Shown: positions 1-7,253, counted from the first letter of the stretch. The stretch: DNA of 20,905 nt from an uncultured beta proteobacterium (GCA_903916205.1 CAIWVX010000246.1:1-20905), one strand, 5' to 3'. A program made the numbers and translations. The notes: a model not told the origin generated them from the sequence alone.

Positions 1-129
1 AACTATCGTAAAGCTATTATGTATGATGATTCTATTCCAAATTTAGATAGTTTTGTTACTCTTAAAAAAGAATATCCTGATACTAAGTTTTATGCTTGGA
101 ATGTTAGTTTAGATGGCAAAGCAGGCTGA
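1..129 (+). CDS. 3' fragment of an AT-rich gene, possible HAD-like phosphatase
   Basis: The frame is open from base 1 to a TGA at 127-129, giving the last 42 residues of a protein whose start lies outside the window. The residues MYDDSIPNLDSF resemble HAD-superfamily motif IV, an Asp-Asp pair followed by Asn, and the EYPDTKFYAWNV stretch fits the next beta strand. This is a weak pattern match. Codons almost all end in A or T (tat, gat, tct, aat, tta), and G+C over bases 1-120 is about 27% by hand count, far below the rest of the window. The last few codons (ggc aaa gca ggc) look like local DNA, so the gene may be cut and fused to host sequence near base 115. A phage, plasmid or symbiont origin is possible. 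Confidence 0.45.
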   Translation, partial: NYRKAIMYDDSIPNLDSFVTLKKEYPDTKFYAWNVSLDGKAG

Positions 130-515
130 AGCCATCAACTCGTTAGTTTTTAATAAGAACAACGACTTACCACAACGGCAAAAAACGCTAGACTGATGAT
201 ATTAGGGTAACTCGTTGATTGTTATTCAGAAACTTTCACCACTTCTTTGCGGACTCTCGAAAATTTACGGTTTTCATTAAACTTCAGATCATTTTTTCCT
301 GCGCACTTAATCATCCGTCGTCACACCAGAATTTTTAAGCGCCATTCTGGATCACGCCTCAATAATTATTTGCTGCATTTCTAGGTAACGGCTTTAATCG
401 CTGTAAATTAAGAGCGCGAGCCCATAAATTCATGGACTCGCGCAACTTAAACCGTCAACTTTGCTTTGGATTCACTACCTTATGCTCCCTCATTTTGATG
501 AGTTGAGGGATTCAT
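130..515. other. Intergenic stretch without a supported gene
   Basis: No credible reading frame was found. The octamer AACTCGTT occurs twice, near 138 and 212. A 7-bp hairpin lies at 326-350 (CCAGAAT / ATTCTGG, 11-nt loop) with no U-run on either strand. A longer hairpin at 408-450 is listed separately. A 7-bp stem (TCCCTCA / TGAGGGA, 486-510) sits just past the chitinase stop codon. The stretch separates two convergent genes, so hairpins acting as terminators would be expected here. Confidence 0.5.
408..450. terminator. Long imperfect hairpin between convergent genes
   Basis: TTAAG / CTTAA forms the base (408-412 with 446-450). GCGCGAG / CTCGCGC follows (414-420 with 437-443), then CCA / TGG (422-424 with 433-435) closes the stem, with one C.A mismatch and an 8-nt AT-rich loop at 425-432. 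It lies about 65 nt past the chitinase stop on the minus strand and downstream of the truncated plus-strand gene. There is no strong U-run on either side, so a bidirectional terminator is the likely but unproven role. Confidence 0.45.
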
Positions 516-2678
516 TTATTGCCATTTAGTGCGCAAATCCAACGACAGACCATACATTTGACTGATCTTCTTTGAAATGCTGCTTGGAGAGGCTACGAAG
601 GAAGAGCCACATGCCGTATTTGCCGTCTTAAGCACCTGCCACAACATGGCTCCATCTCGAGGATTTTTCATCGAAGTCAGCGACTTTCCAGCCAGCCGCT
701 CAACCGAATACGGCTGATTGACAACAACGCCAAATTGGTTCTTCAAAATGACCGAACCGTCGCATTGTGCATCGCTATTATTGACAACTAGGTTAGCGCC
801 AGCCCATCCTTCATTTGGGGTTTCAAGCCCGATGTTTACAATGGTTTTGGCAGGGAACAGATCACGGTACAACTGCCATGCGGTAGTGGCGTCATAATTT
901 TCATAGCGCGCATCGTAGGACATAACGCTCACCATATCGATCATGTTTGCCATTTCGGGCTTGGAGAAAATAAGCCGCTCACGCCCCGCACTGCCTGACC
1001 AATAAGAGGTCATGCCGCCACAGGCTGCCGTTCCGGTCTGTGCGGTGCAATCTGCGCCGGTTGACCACCCTGCAAGCGTCAGAACACGTCCGTTACCCGC
1101 CAGATCAACGGCTCTACGCATGGCTTTGGTTGCGTTGGTGTAACGCAGCACATTCGCCGCATCGGCCCCTTCGATCTCGTAATCAACATCAAGTCCATCG
1201 AGATCAAGATCAACCATCGCTTTTGCTAGCGCCGTCGTAATTGGCCCGGCAGACCCAGCCGCGCCTTCAGCCGCCAAGGGATCCCAAGTATTGTACGTTG
1301 CGCCGCCCACCGCCAGAATAACCCGGATGTTTCGAGCTTTCAGCACTTTGATCGCGGCCGCAACATCGGCGGGTGCGCCATTAAAGCTAATGCCCGAACC
1401 AAGCCAATCGACGCCATTCCACTTGAAATTGGGATCAGCAAACGCCACCATAACGTGGGTGTAAGTGCCTGGCAGACGAGCAAAATTACTCGTCTTCAGG
1501 ACTTCGTCCATGCTAAGCGGCGTGCCATCCCATTTCTTTGCACTAAACCAATTGTCGGACCACGTTGGATAATAACCAACATAAGCACGACCACCGGCTT
1601 TAGCCACAACAGATCCAGCCACTGTTGTCGGTTCGGCACCGACAACTACCGCTGCTGGGGGAGTTGGTTGAGTTGGCTGAGTTGGTTGAGTTGGTTGAGT
1701 TGGCTGAGTTGGCTGAGTTGGTTGAGTTGGTTGAGTTGGTTGAGTTGGTTGAGTTGGCTGAGTTGGTTGAGTTGGTGCTGCCGCACTCACCGTAACAACG
1801 TAGGGATTACTGGTAGCACAAAGCGCCTTCTGCGCTGCGGTCATCACATCAACTGAAGCAGGAACCGCTCCGGTACAGGCCGTCACTGTAATGTTCTTGA
1901 CGCCGGCTGAACCATAAGCGTATGAGGCACCGATACCCGACTGTGTATTTTGCGTATCCTGCGCGCCAAACGTCGTACTAATAGGGAACGCTTTGTCGTT
2001 CACCGCGATAAACCAGTAAGACGCTTTTTGGTTCGGTTGCTGCCACCAAATATTCCACTTAACCTGATCAGTAGCACCAACCTTGGCCGTTGGCGTCATC
2101 CATGCGACCTGCGGTACGGCGGGGATTGCTGCAGGGGTCGGCTGTTGTGCTGGTTGTTGCACTGGCTGTTGCACCGGCTGTTGCACTGGCTGTTGCACTG
2201 GCTGTTGCACCGGTTGTTGCACTGGTGTCGATCCGGCACTCACCGTAACGACGAAAGGATTACTGGTCGTACAAAGGGCTTTCTGCGCCGGAGTCATCGC
2301 TGCGAGTGACGCAGGTGCTGTTCCTGAGCATGTCGTCACGGTAAAGTTCTTGACGCCTGCTGAACCGTATTGAAATGGATCGCTGGCACCCGATTGCGTA
2401 TTTGGCGTATCTTGCGCGCCAAACGTCGTTTTAATCGGATATGGCGTGTCGTTCACCATGACAAACCAGTAAGTCGCTTTTTGGGCCGGTTGCTGCCACC
2501 AAATGTTCCAGCTCACTTGAGCCGAATCGCCCACCTTGGCATTTTGCGTAAACCAGGTGATCTGCGGTGCAGCAGGGGCCTGCTGCGCGTAAGCTGAATG
2601 AATACAAGCCATGCTGAAAAGTGAGGCCGCTATCGCAGGCCGTATGAGCTTGGCGCTTAGTAATTTCTTTTTATTCAC
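516..2678 (-). CDS. Secreted GH18 chitinase with two N-terminal ChiA-N-like domains
   Basis: This is an endo- or exo-acting chitinase, 720 aa, hydrolysing beta-1,4-GlcNAc links outside the cell. A Sec signal peptide (MNKKK, hydrophobic core, SAYA/QQ) would be cut after residue 31. Residues 36-148 and 186-299 are two similar domains (SWNIWWQQP / KWNIWWQQP, FGAQDT, YGSAGVKN) resembling the Ig-like N-terminal domain of Serratia ChiA. They are followed by a (V/A)QQP linker (153-180) and a TQP linker (303-338). The GH18 barrel runs from about 364 to 715: strand 3 VGG (457-459), the catalytic motif DGLDVDYE (494-501, acid/base Glu501), and MSYD (586-589). The start is GTG at 2678: AAGGA lies about 10 nt upstream, and the nearby ATG at 2689 meets a stop after two codons. 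It is a single gene on its strand with no other chitin gene nearby. The family is clear; the N-domain name is less certain. Confidence 0.93.
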   Translation of the reverse strand: MNKKKLLSAKLIRPAIAASLFSMACIHSAYAQQAPAAPQITWFTQNAKVGDSAQVSWNIWWQQPAQKATYWFVMVNDTPYPIKTTFGAQDTPNTQSGASDPFQYGSAGVKNFTVTTCSGTAPASLAAMTPAQKALCTTSNPFVVTVSAGSTPVQQPVQQPVQQPVQQPVQQPVQQPAQQPTPAAIPAVPQVAWMTPTAKVGATDQVKWNIWWQQPNQKASYWFIAVNDKAFPISTTFGAQDTQNTQSGIGASYAYGSAGVKNITVTACTGAVPASVDVMTAAQKALCATSNPYVVTVSAAAPTQPTQPTQPTQPTQPTQPTQPTQPTQPTQPTQPTQPTPPAAVVVGAEPTTVAGSVVAKAGGRAYVGYYPTWSDNWFSAKKWDGTPLSMDEVLKTSNFARLPGTYTHVMVAFADPNFKWNGVDWLGSGISFNGAPADVAAAIKVLKARNIRVILAVGGATYNTWDPLAAEGAAGSAGPITTALAKAMVDLDLDGLDVDYEIEGADAANVLRYTNATKAMRRAVDLAGNGRVLTLAGWSTGADCTAQTGTAACGGMTSYWSGSAGRERLIFSKPEMANMIDMVSVMSYDARYENYDATTAWQLYRDLFPAKTIVNIGLETPNEGWAGANLVVNNSDAQCDGSVILKNQFGVVVNQPYSVERLAGKSLTSMKNPRDGAMLWQVLKTANTACGSSFVASPSSISKKISQMYGLSLDLRTKWQ
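1662..1772 (-). repeat. 9-nt tandem repeat encoding (TQP)12 linker
   Basis: Twelve near-identical 9-nt units (plus strand GTTGGTTGA or GTTGGCTGA) encode Thr-Gln-Pro repeats at chitinase residues 303-338, followed by TPP. Units differ only at a synonymous third position. It links the second N-terminal domain to the catalytic barrel. The unit is a multiple of three, so slippage changes linker length without breaking the frame. Confidence 0.95.
2139..2222 (-). repeat. 12-nt tandem repeat encoding (V/A)QQP linker
   Basis: Seven 12-nt units (plus strand approximately GGCTGTTGCACT) encode Val-Gln-Gln-Pro, the last with Ala, at chitinase residues 153-180. It joins the two duplicated N-terminal domains. 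It differs in unit length and sequence from the TQP linker, so the two linkers arose separately. Confidence 0.93.
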
Positions 2679-2723
2679 GATTAATCCATCCTTTAAGAAA
2701 TTGTAGCGTGTAGTTTTATAACG

Positions 2724-2746
2724 ATTTAAAAGGGGCTATGCGCCCC
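2724..2746 (-). terminator. Hairpin plus U-run in the chitinase leader (attenuator candidate)
   Basis: On the minus strand, GGGGC - GCATA - GCCCC is followed directly by TTTTAAAT. The five G-C pairs and four U's end about 45 nt before the chitinase GTG. It could be an intrinsic terminator in the leader, an attenuator, or a chance stem. No upstream minus-strand gene needs a terminator here. Confidence 0.35.
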
Positions 2747-3099
2747 CGCCATGTACAGCGACTTGTTAATCAGACGGCTACAACAAAAACACTTAAAAAT
2801 ATTTTTTATGCAGTAGTGACTGACTGTTTTCTGACTGCCTTCAGAAGAAGAAAGAAAAAATTCAAACCACATATCGAGAGTATCGCTGAGCCTTGTGATG
2901 ATCGTCAAGCAAAATATCACACTAATTTAGTCTGATTATCCTGAAATCGGTATCTATTACCCGGCCTCTTCTCCACAAAACACGCCATCGATCATCCGCA
3001 CATCAACATACAAGTGGCATTGAGCAAACGTCCGAAGCAATTCGCTTTATTTCTAGCGTCGGATTGGTCTTTGTGTCTGTGATAACATCAAAAAAACCG

Positions 3100-3115
3100 C
3101 CGCAGATGCGCAGAG
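3100..3115 (+). repeat. Copy 1 of a CCGCAGA..CGCAGAG repeat
   Basis: CCGCAGATGCGCAGAG at 3100-3115 matches, at 14 of 16 positions, the reverse complement of 5113-5128 (CCGCAGAGACGCAGAG). The two copies lie in inverted orientation on either side of arsC-acr3. Similar GCAGAGACGCAGAG strings are widespread in environmental bacterial genomes, from general recollection. Confidence 0.5.
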
Positions 3116-3158
3116 AACCCCGATTTTTTAATTATTTTCTGTAACTACTCAGATCGCG

Positions 3159-3202
3159 TTCCGTCATTACCGCCTGCGTGAAAAAGCGTCGAAATGACGG
3201 GG
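3159..3202 (+). repeat. REP-like hairpin upstream of arsC
   Basis: CCGTCATT (3161-3168) pairs with AATGACGG (3193-3200), extendable by two G-U pairs, and GTTTT follows. The CGTCATT...AATGACG shape resembles short REP-like palindromes common in proteobacterial intergenic regions. With the T-run it could also act as a terminator for transcription entering from upstream. Confidence 0.4.
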
Positions 3203-3231
3203 TTTTCGCTGAGAACCTGAGTCGTTAAAAT
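3203..3231 (+). promoter_or_regulatory. Possible ars promoter
   Basis: TTTTCG (3203-3208), 17 nt, then TAAAAT (3226-3231). The -10 box is good and the -35 box is poor. Transcription would start only a few bases before the arsC ribosome site at 3243-3247. The box overlaps the T-run after the preceding hairpin. Low confidence. Confidence 0.28.
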
Positions 3232-3253
3232 TTATTTGCCGAAAGGAAATGTC

Positions 3254-3757
3254 GTGACTGACGAACAATTGATCAAGGTGTTGATTCTATGCACCGGGAA
3301 TTCTGCCCGTTCGATTCTTGCCGAGGCGCTGTTCAATCATCATGGGAAAGGCCGTATTCGGGCCTTATCCGCAGGCAGCAAACCCACGGGCAAGGTCAAT
3401 CCGCTGGCGCTGGAGACGCTTAAAAAGCACGGTATCGCGCTGCCGTTTGACGTCCGCAGCAAATCATGGGACGAGTTTGCCGCAGCGGAAGCGCCCAAGC
3501 TCGATTATATTTTTACGGTTTGTGCCAGTGCCGCCGGTGAAACTTGCCCGATCTGGCCGGGGCATCCAAGCACCGCGCACTGGGGAATCGACGATCCGGC
3601 GCATGTTGAACCGCTAGAAGCGCGAAAGGCCGCCTTTGAAATCGCCTTCAATGCGCTTGAAAAACGTATTAAGGCCTTTCTGGCGCTTGACCTGAAATCG
3701 TTATCGCGTGCCGAGGTGATTACGTCCGCACGCCTGATTCACGAGGTCAGCCAATGA
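3254..3757 (+). CDS. arsC: Arsenate reductase, LMW-phosphatase fold
   Basis: This cytoplasmic enzyme reduces arsenate to arsenite using thiol cycling. The CX5R phosphatase-type loop CTGNSAR has its nucleophile at Cys13. The two further cysteines of the redox relay lie at Cys90 and Cys98 in VCASAAGETCPIWPG, followed by HPSTAHWGIDDP, which is characteristic of this ArsC subfamily. I chose the GTG at 3254 because AAGGA (3243-3247) sits 6 nt upstream. An in-frame TTG at 3236 has no ribosome site and would add six residues. The protein is 167 aa, a normal length. The stop overlaps the acr3 start as ATGA, so the two genes are translationally coupled and the arsenite made here goes to the neighbouring exporter. 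Confidence 0.93.
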   Translation: MTDEQLIKVLILCTGNSARSILAEALFNHHGKGRIRALSAGSKPTGKVNPLALETLKKHGIALPFDVRSKSWDEFAAAEAPKLDYIFTVCASAAGETCPIWPGHPSTAHWGIDDPAHVEPLEARKAAFEIAFNALEKRIKAFLALDLKSLSRAEVITSARLIHEVSQ

Positions 3758-4809
3758 ATACTGAGACAAAAATTGCGGCCCCCGCGCCGATGAGTGTCTT
3801 CGAGCGTTACCTCACGCTCTGGGTGTTTCTTTGTATCGTCGCCGGTATTGTTCTTGGGCAGCTTTTGCCAGGCGTATTCCAGACGATTGGTAAAATGGAG
3901 GTCGCGCAGGTCAATCTGCCGGTCGGCTTGCTGATCTGGGTCATGATCATTCCGATGCTGGTCAAGATTGATTTTTCTGCTCTGCATGAGGTACGCCAGC
4001 ACCTGCGGGGCATCGGCGTTACCCTGTTCATCAACTGGCTAGTCAAACCGTTCTCGATGGCTTTTCTCGGTTGGTTGTTTATTCGTCAACTCTTTGCCCC
4101 CTATCTTCCGGCAGACCAAATTGACAGCTACATCGCCGGGCTGATTTTGTTGGCGGCAGCACCGTGCACGGCGATGGTCTTTGTCTGGAGTCGGCTGTGT
4201 AACGGCGATCCACTGTTTACGCTCTCGCAAGTCGCACTCAACGATACCATCATGATTTTCGCTTTCGCGCCACTGGTCGCTTTTATACTCGGTATATCCG
4301 CGATCACCGTGCCTTGGGATACCCTGTTTACCTCGGTCGTGCTGTACATCGTCATCCCGGTGATTTTGTCTCAGTTGTTGCGCCGAATGCTGCTCAAAGG
4401 CGGGCAGGAAACATTTGATTCGGTCATGGAGAAAATCGCTCCTTGGTCAATTTCAGCGCTGCTGGCCACACTTGTCTTGCTTTTCGCTTTTCAGGGCCGA
4501 GCTATTATTGAACAGCCGCTAGTCATCGCGCTGATTGCCGTACCCATAGTGATCCAAGTCTTTTTCAACTCGGGACTGGCCTACTGGCTGAACAAAAAAG
4601 TCGGAGAAAAACATTCGGTCGCCTGTCCGTCAGCGTTGATTGGCGCATCAAACTTTTTTGAGTTGGCCGTCGCCGCAGCGATTAGCCTGTTTGGCTTTGA
4701 GTCAGGCGCGGCGTTGGCGACCGTTGTCGGTGTCTTGATCGAGGTACCGGTCATGCTGCTGGTTGTGCGCATGGTCAATGCCAGCAAAGACTGGTACGAG
4801 TGCGATTAG
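3754..4809 (+). CDS. acr3: ACR3-family arsenite efflux permease
   Basis: This inner-membrane exporter of arsenite is 351 aa with about ten predicted membrane helices. Family marks visible: the N-terminal RYLTLWVFLCIVAGIVLG, the conserved Cys138 in AAAPCTAMVFVWS, SQVALNDTIMIF, and GASNFFELAVAAA with Glu303. In characterised ACR3 proteins the equivalent Cys and Glu are needed for transport. It belongs to the ACR3 fold, not the E. coli ArsB fold. Its ATG overlaps the arsC stop by 4 nt. It is the last gene of the operon; a hairpin at 5041-5094 is the first terminator-like structure after it. Some annotators call this gene arsB. Confidence 0.95.
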   Translation: MNTETKIAAPAPMSVFERYLTLWVFLCIVAGIVLGQLLPGVFQTIGKMEVAQVNLPVGLLIWVMIIPMLVKIDFSALHEVRQHLRGIGVTLFINWLVKPFSMAFLGWLFIRQLFAPYLPADQIDSYIAGLILLAAAPCTAMVFVWSRLCNGDPLFTLSQVALNDTIMIFAFAPLVAFILGISAITVPWDTLFTSVVLYIVIPVILSQLLRRMLLKGGQETFDSVMEKIAPWSISALLATLVLLFAFQGRAIIEQPLVIALIAVPIVIQVFFNSGLAYWLNKKVGEKHSVACPSALIGASNFFELAVAAAISLFGFESGAALATVVGVLIEVPVMLLVVRMVNASKDWYECD

Positions 4810-5040
4810 CGTACAGAGAAAGGCATAAAACCCACGAAATCTAACAGTGGTGCAGTTTGTCTTTGCTGCAAATCAGATAACTATCGTCCATGTGTTGTGT
4901 ATCAATAGCCTCTATGCGACGGACAAATTACCATCAGCAAGTTTTTCACCGTTGTTCTGCTGTTGTTCAAAAAATGATTGACACCGATTTCTGTCGCTTA
5001 CACTCCATCGGAATAACAAAGTTTAATCATGGAAAAATTC

Positions 5041-5098
5041 GAGGTGACGGTTGAATTGACGGCTAGGGATGAATACCGCCGACCTAATCACCTCTTTT
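5041..5098. terminator. Bidirectional terminator candidate with branched hairpin
   Basis: GAGGTGA (5041-5047) pairs with TCACCTC (5088-5094), followed by TTTT on the plus strand. On the minus strand the same stem is followed by GAATTTTTCC, so it has a U-run both ways. Inner CGG/CCG pairs could extend it into a branched structure. The convergent position between acr3 and dsbD supports a shared terminator. The long 40-nt interior is unusual for one, so a small structured RNA is an alternative. Confidence 0.45.
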
Positions 5099-5112
5099 AA
5101 AAAGGGCGACCT

Positions 5113-5128
5113 CTCTGCGTCTCTGCGG
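5113..5128 (-). repeat. Copy 2 of the CCGCAGA..CGCAGAG repeat
   Basis: Minus-strand CCGCAGAGACGCAGAG, an inverted near-copy (14/16) of 3100-3115. It lies just past the dsbD stop. Confidence 0.5.
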
Positions 5129-5166
5129 TAGATTTTGACGTTTGTTGCAATGGCCCAAGCTTAGAA

Positions 5167-6924
5167 TCAAAGGCCACTGTACGAGAGGGTGCGTAGAAAA
5201 TCGGAGGTGCTCTGAAAGCCGACGACGCGAACGCCTTCCGTTTCTTTTCCACGTTGGTCAAAGAAGATAATTCCCGGTGGGCCGAAAAGTTTGAAACGTG
5301 CCAGCAGCGCCTTGTCGTCATCGGAATTCGCGGTGACATCGGCCTGTAGTAGTGTCCAGCCGGAGAGTGCCTGCTTGACGCGTGGGTCAGAAAACGTGAA
5401 GCGCTCCATTTCTTTGCATGACACGCACCAGTCTGCGTAGAAGTCGAGCATGACGGGCTTGCCTGAGATTTTGATTCGCGCCTCTAGTTCGTCCAGTGAG
5501 CGGATGCGCTCAAAGGGCAAGGCTTTGCTCGCCTTTGGTTTGGTCTCGCCCAGCAGTCCAGAGAGGGGTTGCAGCGGATCGGTTCCTCCTGAGAACGCCC
5601 CTAGCAGCATGGCTCCGCCACCCATTAGCATGACGACACCGATGGCTTTCCAGAAACGTAGGCTATTTTTGGCGTGCGCGGGGAGCGGGTCAATGGCGCG
5701 TAGGAGCACTGCGGGAACGATGAGCAAAATGGCCCACACCAGCATTTGCACGGGGATTGGAATGAAGGGCAATACGATCCAGTGGGCGGTGGCCAGTAGA
5801 ATGAAACCAAAGGTTTTTTTGACGGCTTCCATCCACGGCCCAGATTTGGGTAGTAGTGTTCCGGCCGAGAATCCGATGACCAGCAATGGCAGTCCCATGC
5901 CTAAGGCTAGGCAGAATAAGGCCATGCCGCCGAGTAGTGCGTTGCCGGTTTGTCCGATATAAAGCAAGGCACCAGCGAGTGGTGCGGCTACACATGGCCC
6001 GACGATTAAGGACGAGAGCGCGCCCATTAAAGCGACGCCCGGTAGCGAGCCGCCTTTGAGGTGCGAGACGCCCTCTGAGACTTTGCTTTGCAGGAAGGTA
6101 GGCAGTTGCAACTCGTAAAAACCAAACATTGAGAACGATAGCATGACAAAAATCAGGGCAAAACTGCCGAGTACCCAAGGGTTTTGCAACGAAGACGAGA
6201 GCAAGGTTCCCGTAAATCCGGCCGCCACACCGATTATCGCGTAGACCGTTGACATTCCAAGGACATAGGCCAGTGATAAGACGAAACCTCGCGAATGAGA
6301 GACGCCGTGGCCTTCGCGTCCGGCACCGACGATGATTCCTGAGAGAATCGGCAGCATCGGAAAAATGCAAGGGGTCAGCGCCAGTAGCAGGCCGAAACCG
6401 AAGAAGCTGATGAGCACCTGCCAAAGAGCGGCATTTTTCAGTAAATGGGCGATCCGTGCGGACTCGTCACCAGACGCTTCGGGCGATGTTGTTGCCGGCT
6501 GCGCGGGATCGGGTAGTTCTAAAGTGAGCGATTGTTTTTGCGGCGGATAACAAACGCCGACATCGGCACATCCCTGTGAGATGAGCGTAAGCGTCAGTGC
6601 CAGAGGGCCGGAGTGGTTGCGTTCGACCGGCAGTTGAATGACCGCTTCGCGGTAATAGACTTCGACTTGCCCCAAGTTCTCGTCCATTTTTTCCTTGCCC
6701 TTTGGCAAGAGGGGCGTTTCGAGCTGGATAAGAGCGGGTTCGACGCTAAAACGGAATTTGTCACGGTACAAATAATAGCCTTTGGCGATTTCGAAACGGA
6801 CTTCAATCGTTTGTCCATCAAGGGCTCGGGCGCTGGGTTTGAAAGCTTGCGCCGGGGGCAGCAAGTCTGCGGCGTAGACGCCAGAGCAAAGGAGCAGCAT
6901 GAAAATGCAGAGTCGATGAATCAC
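5167..6924 (-). CDS. dsbD: Thiol:disulfide interchange protein DsbD
   Basis: It moves electrons from cytoplasmic thioredoxin across the inner membrane to periplasmic DsbC, DsbG and CcmG-type partners. All three redox modules are present. The N-terminal periplasmic domain has Cys119 and Cys125 (QGCADVGVCYPP). The central membrane part has Cys186 (TPCIFPMLPI) and Cys311 (GPCVAAPLAGALLY). The C-terminal thioredoxin domain has CVSC at 500-503 (DFYADWCVSCKEME). I start it at GTG 6924: it overlaps the cutA stop as GTGA, has AGGA 7 nt upstream, and leaves a clean signal peptide ending near GVYA. An upstream in-frame start at 6963 would put a charged stretch before the signal. The length of 585 aa is typical. 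The cutA-dsbD order matches that in E. coli. Confidence 0.95.
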   Translation of the reverse strand: MIHRLCIFMLLLCSGVYAADLLPPAQAFKPSARALDGQTIEVRFEIAKGYYLYRDKFRFSVEPALIQLETPLLPKGKEKMDENLGQVEVYYREAVIQLPVERNHSGPLALTLTLISQGCADVGVCYPPQKQSLTLELPDPAQPATTSPEASGDESARIAHLLKNAALWQVLISFFGFGLLLALTPCIFPMLPILSGIIVGAGREGHGVSHSRGFVLSLAYVLGMSTVYAIIGVAAGFTGTLLSSSLQNPWVLGSFALIFVMLSFSMFGFYELQLPTFLQSKVSEGVSHLKGGSLPGVALMGALSSLIVGPCVAAPLAGALLYIGQTGNALLGGMALFCLALGMGLPLLVIGFSAGTLLPKSGPWMEAVKKTFGFILLATAHWIVLPFIPIPVQMLVWAILLIVPAVLLRAIDPLPAHAKNSLRFWKAIGVVMLMGGGAMLLGAFSGGTDPLQPLSGLLGETKPKASKALPFERIRSLDELEARIKISGKPVMLDFYADWCVSCKEMERFTFSDPRVKQALSGWTLLQADVTANSDDDKALLARFKLFGPPGIIFFDQRGKETEGVRVVGFQSTSDFLRTLSYSGL

Positions 6925-7253
6925 GGGGCTGTCCTGTCGTTCTGTGTTTCCGCCACGATCCAAGCTAAATAGTCGGGTAATCCCTGACTGATCGGCAGGG
7001 CAATGATCTCTGGCGTTTGATAGGGGTGTCGGGCGTGGATCGCGGCCTCCAGAGCCGGGTAGCAGGCTTGGGTGGTTTTAATTAGCAGCGGAATTTCACT
7101 GGCCGTTTCGACGACATTGTGCCAGCGATAGATTGAGCAACAAGGCGGCAGAATGTTGACGCAAGCGGCGAGACGTTCTTCGACCAGTGCCTTGGCTAAA
7201 TTTTTAGCGTCACTCTGATCGGGAAGACTGGTCAGGACAAGCAGGATTTCCAT
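6921..7253 (-). CDS. cutA: CutA1 divalent cation tolerance protein
   Basis: A small trimeric, PII-like cytoplasmic protein, 110 aa, associated with copper and other divalent metal tolerance; its exact role is debated. Family marks: the start LLVLTSLPDQSDAKNLAKALVEE, LAACVNILP, and HPYQTPEIIALP near the end followed by YLAWI. Three Cys lie close together (AACVNILPPCC). The ATG at 7253 has no strong ribosome site upstream. The gene overlaps dsbD by 4 nt, so the two are co-translated. The 112-nt gap to the upstream TerC-like gene is large enough for its own promoter. Confidence 0.95.
   Translation of the reverse strand: MEILLVLTSLPDQSDAKNLAKALVEERLAACVNILPPCCSIYRWHNVVETASEIPLLIKTTQACYPALEAAIHARHPYQTPEIIALPISQGLPDYLAWIVAETQNDRTAP

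Larger units (their letters stand above)
2679..3253. other. Intergenic stretch between chitinase and ars operon
   Basis: These two genes diverge, so promoters for both should lie here. A plus-strand frame at 2738-2935 has no ribosome site or recognisable domain and is not called. The stretch holds a hairpin with a U-run facing the chitinase (2724-2746), a GCAGA-rich repeat (3100-3115), a hairpin (3159-3202) and a possible ars promoter (3203-3231). No ArsR gene or recognisable ArsR operator was seen. Confidence 0.5.
4810..5166. other. Intergenic stretch between convergent acr3 and dsbD
   Basis: No supported gene. The first 230 nt hold nothing I recognise. A hairpin at 5041-5094 and a GCAGAG repeat at 5113-5128 are listed separately. 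No tRNA-like cloverleaf was seen. Confidence 0.5.

Noticed and set aside
1455-1856. Plus-strand frame rich in repeated Trp-Leu-Ser
   Set aside because: It is the antisense of the chitinase TQP repeat; periodic sequence keeps all frames open.
1662-2222. CRISPR-like periodic repeats
   Set aside because: Units are 9 and 12 nt with no unique spacers and lie inside a coding frame.
1950-2373. Plus-strand frames with repeated Cys/Leu-His motifs
   Set aside because: Antisense of the (V/A)QQP linker; no ribosome site or domain.
2738-2935. 65-aa plus-strand frame between chitinase and ars
   Set aside because: No ribosome site, basic low-information composition, no recognisable motif.
5041-5098. Integron attC site
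   Set aside because: Lacks the GTTRRRY / RYYYAAC boxes, and no integrase is present.
5450-5962. 170-aa plus-strand frame
   Set aside because: Antisense to dsbD, which carries all family motifs.
5690-6424. 244-aa minus-strand frame
   Set aside because: Shifted frame inside dsbD; Arg/His-rich composition typical of an off-frame reading.
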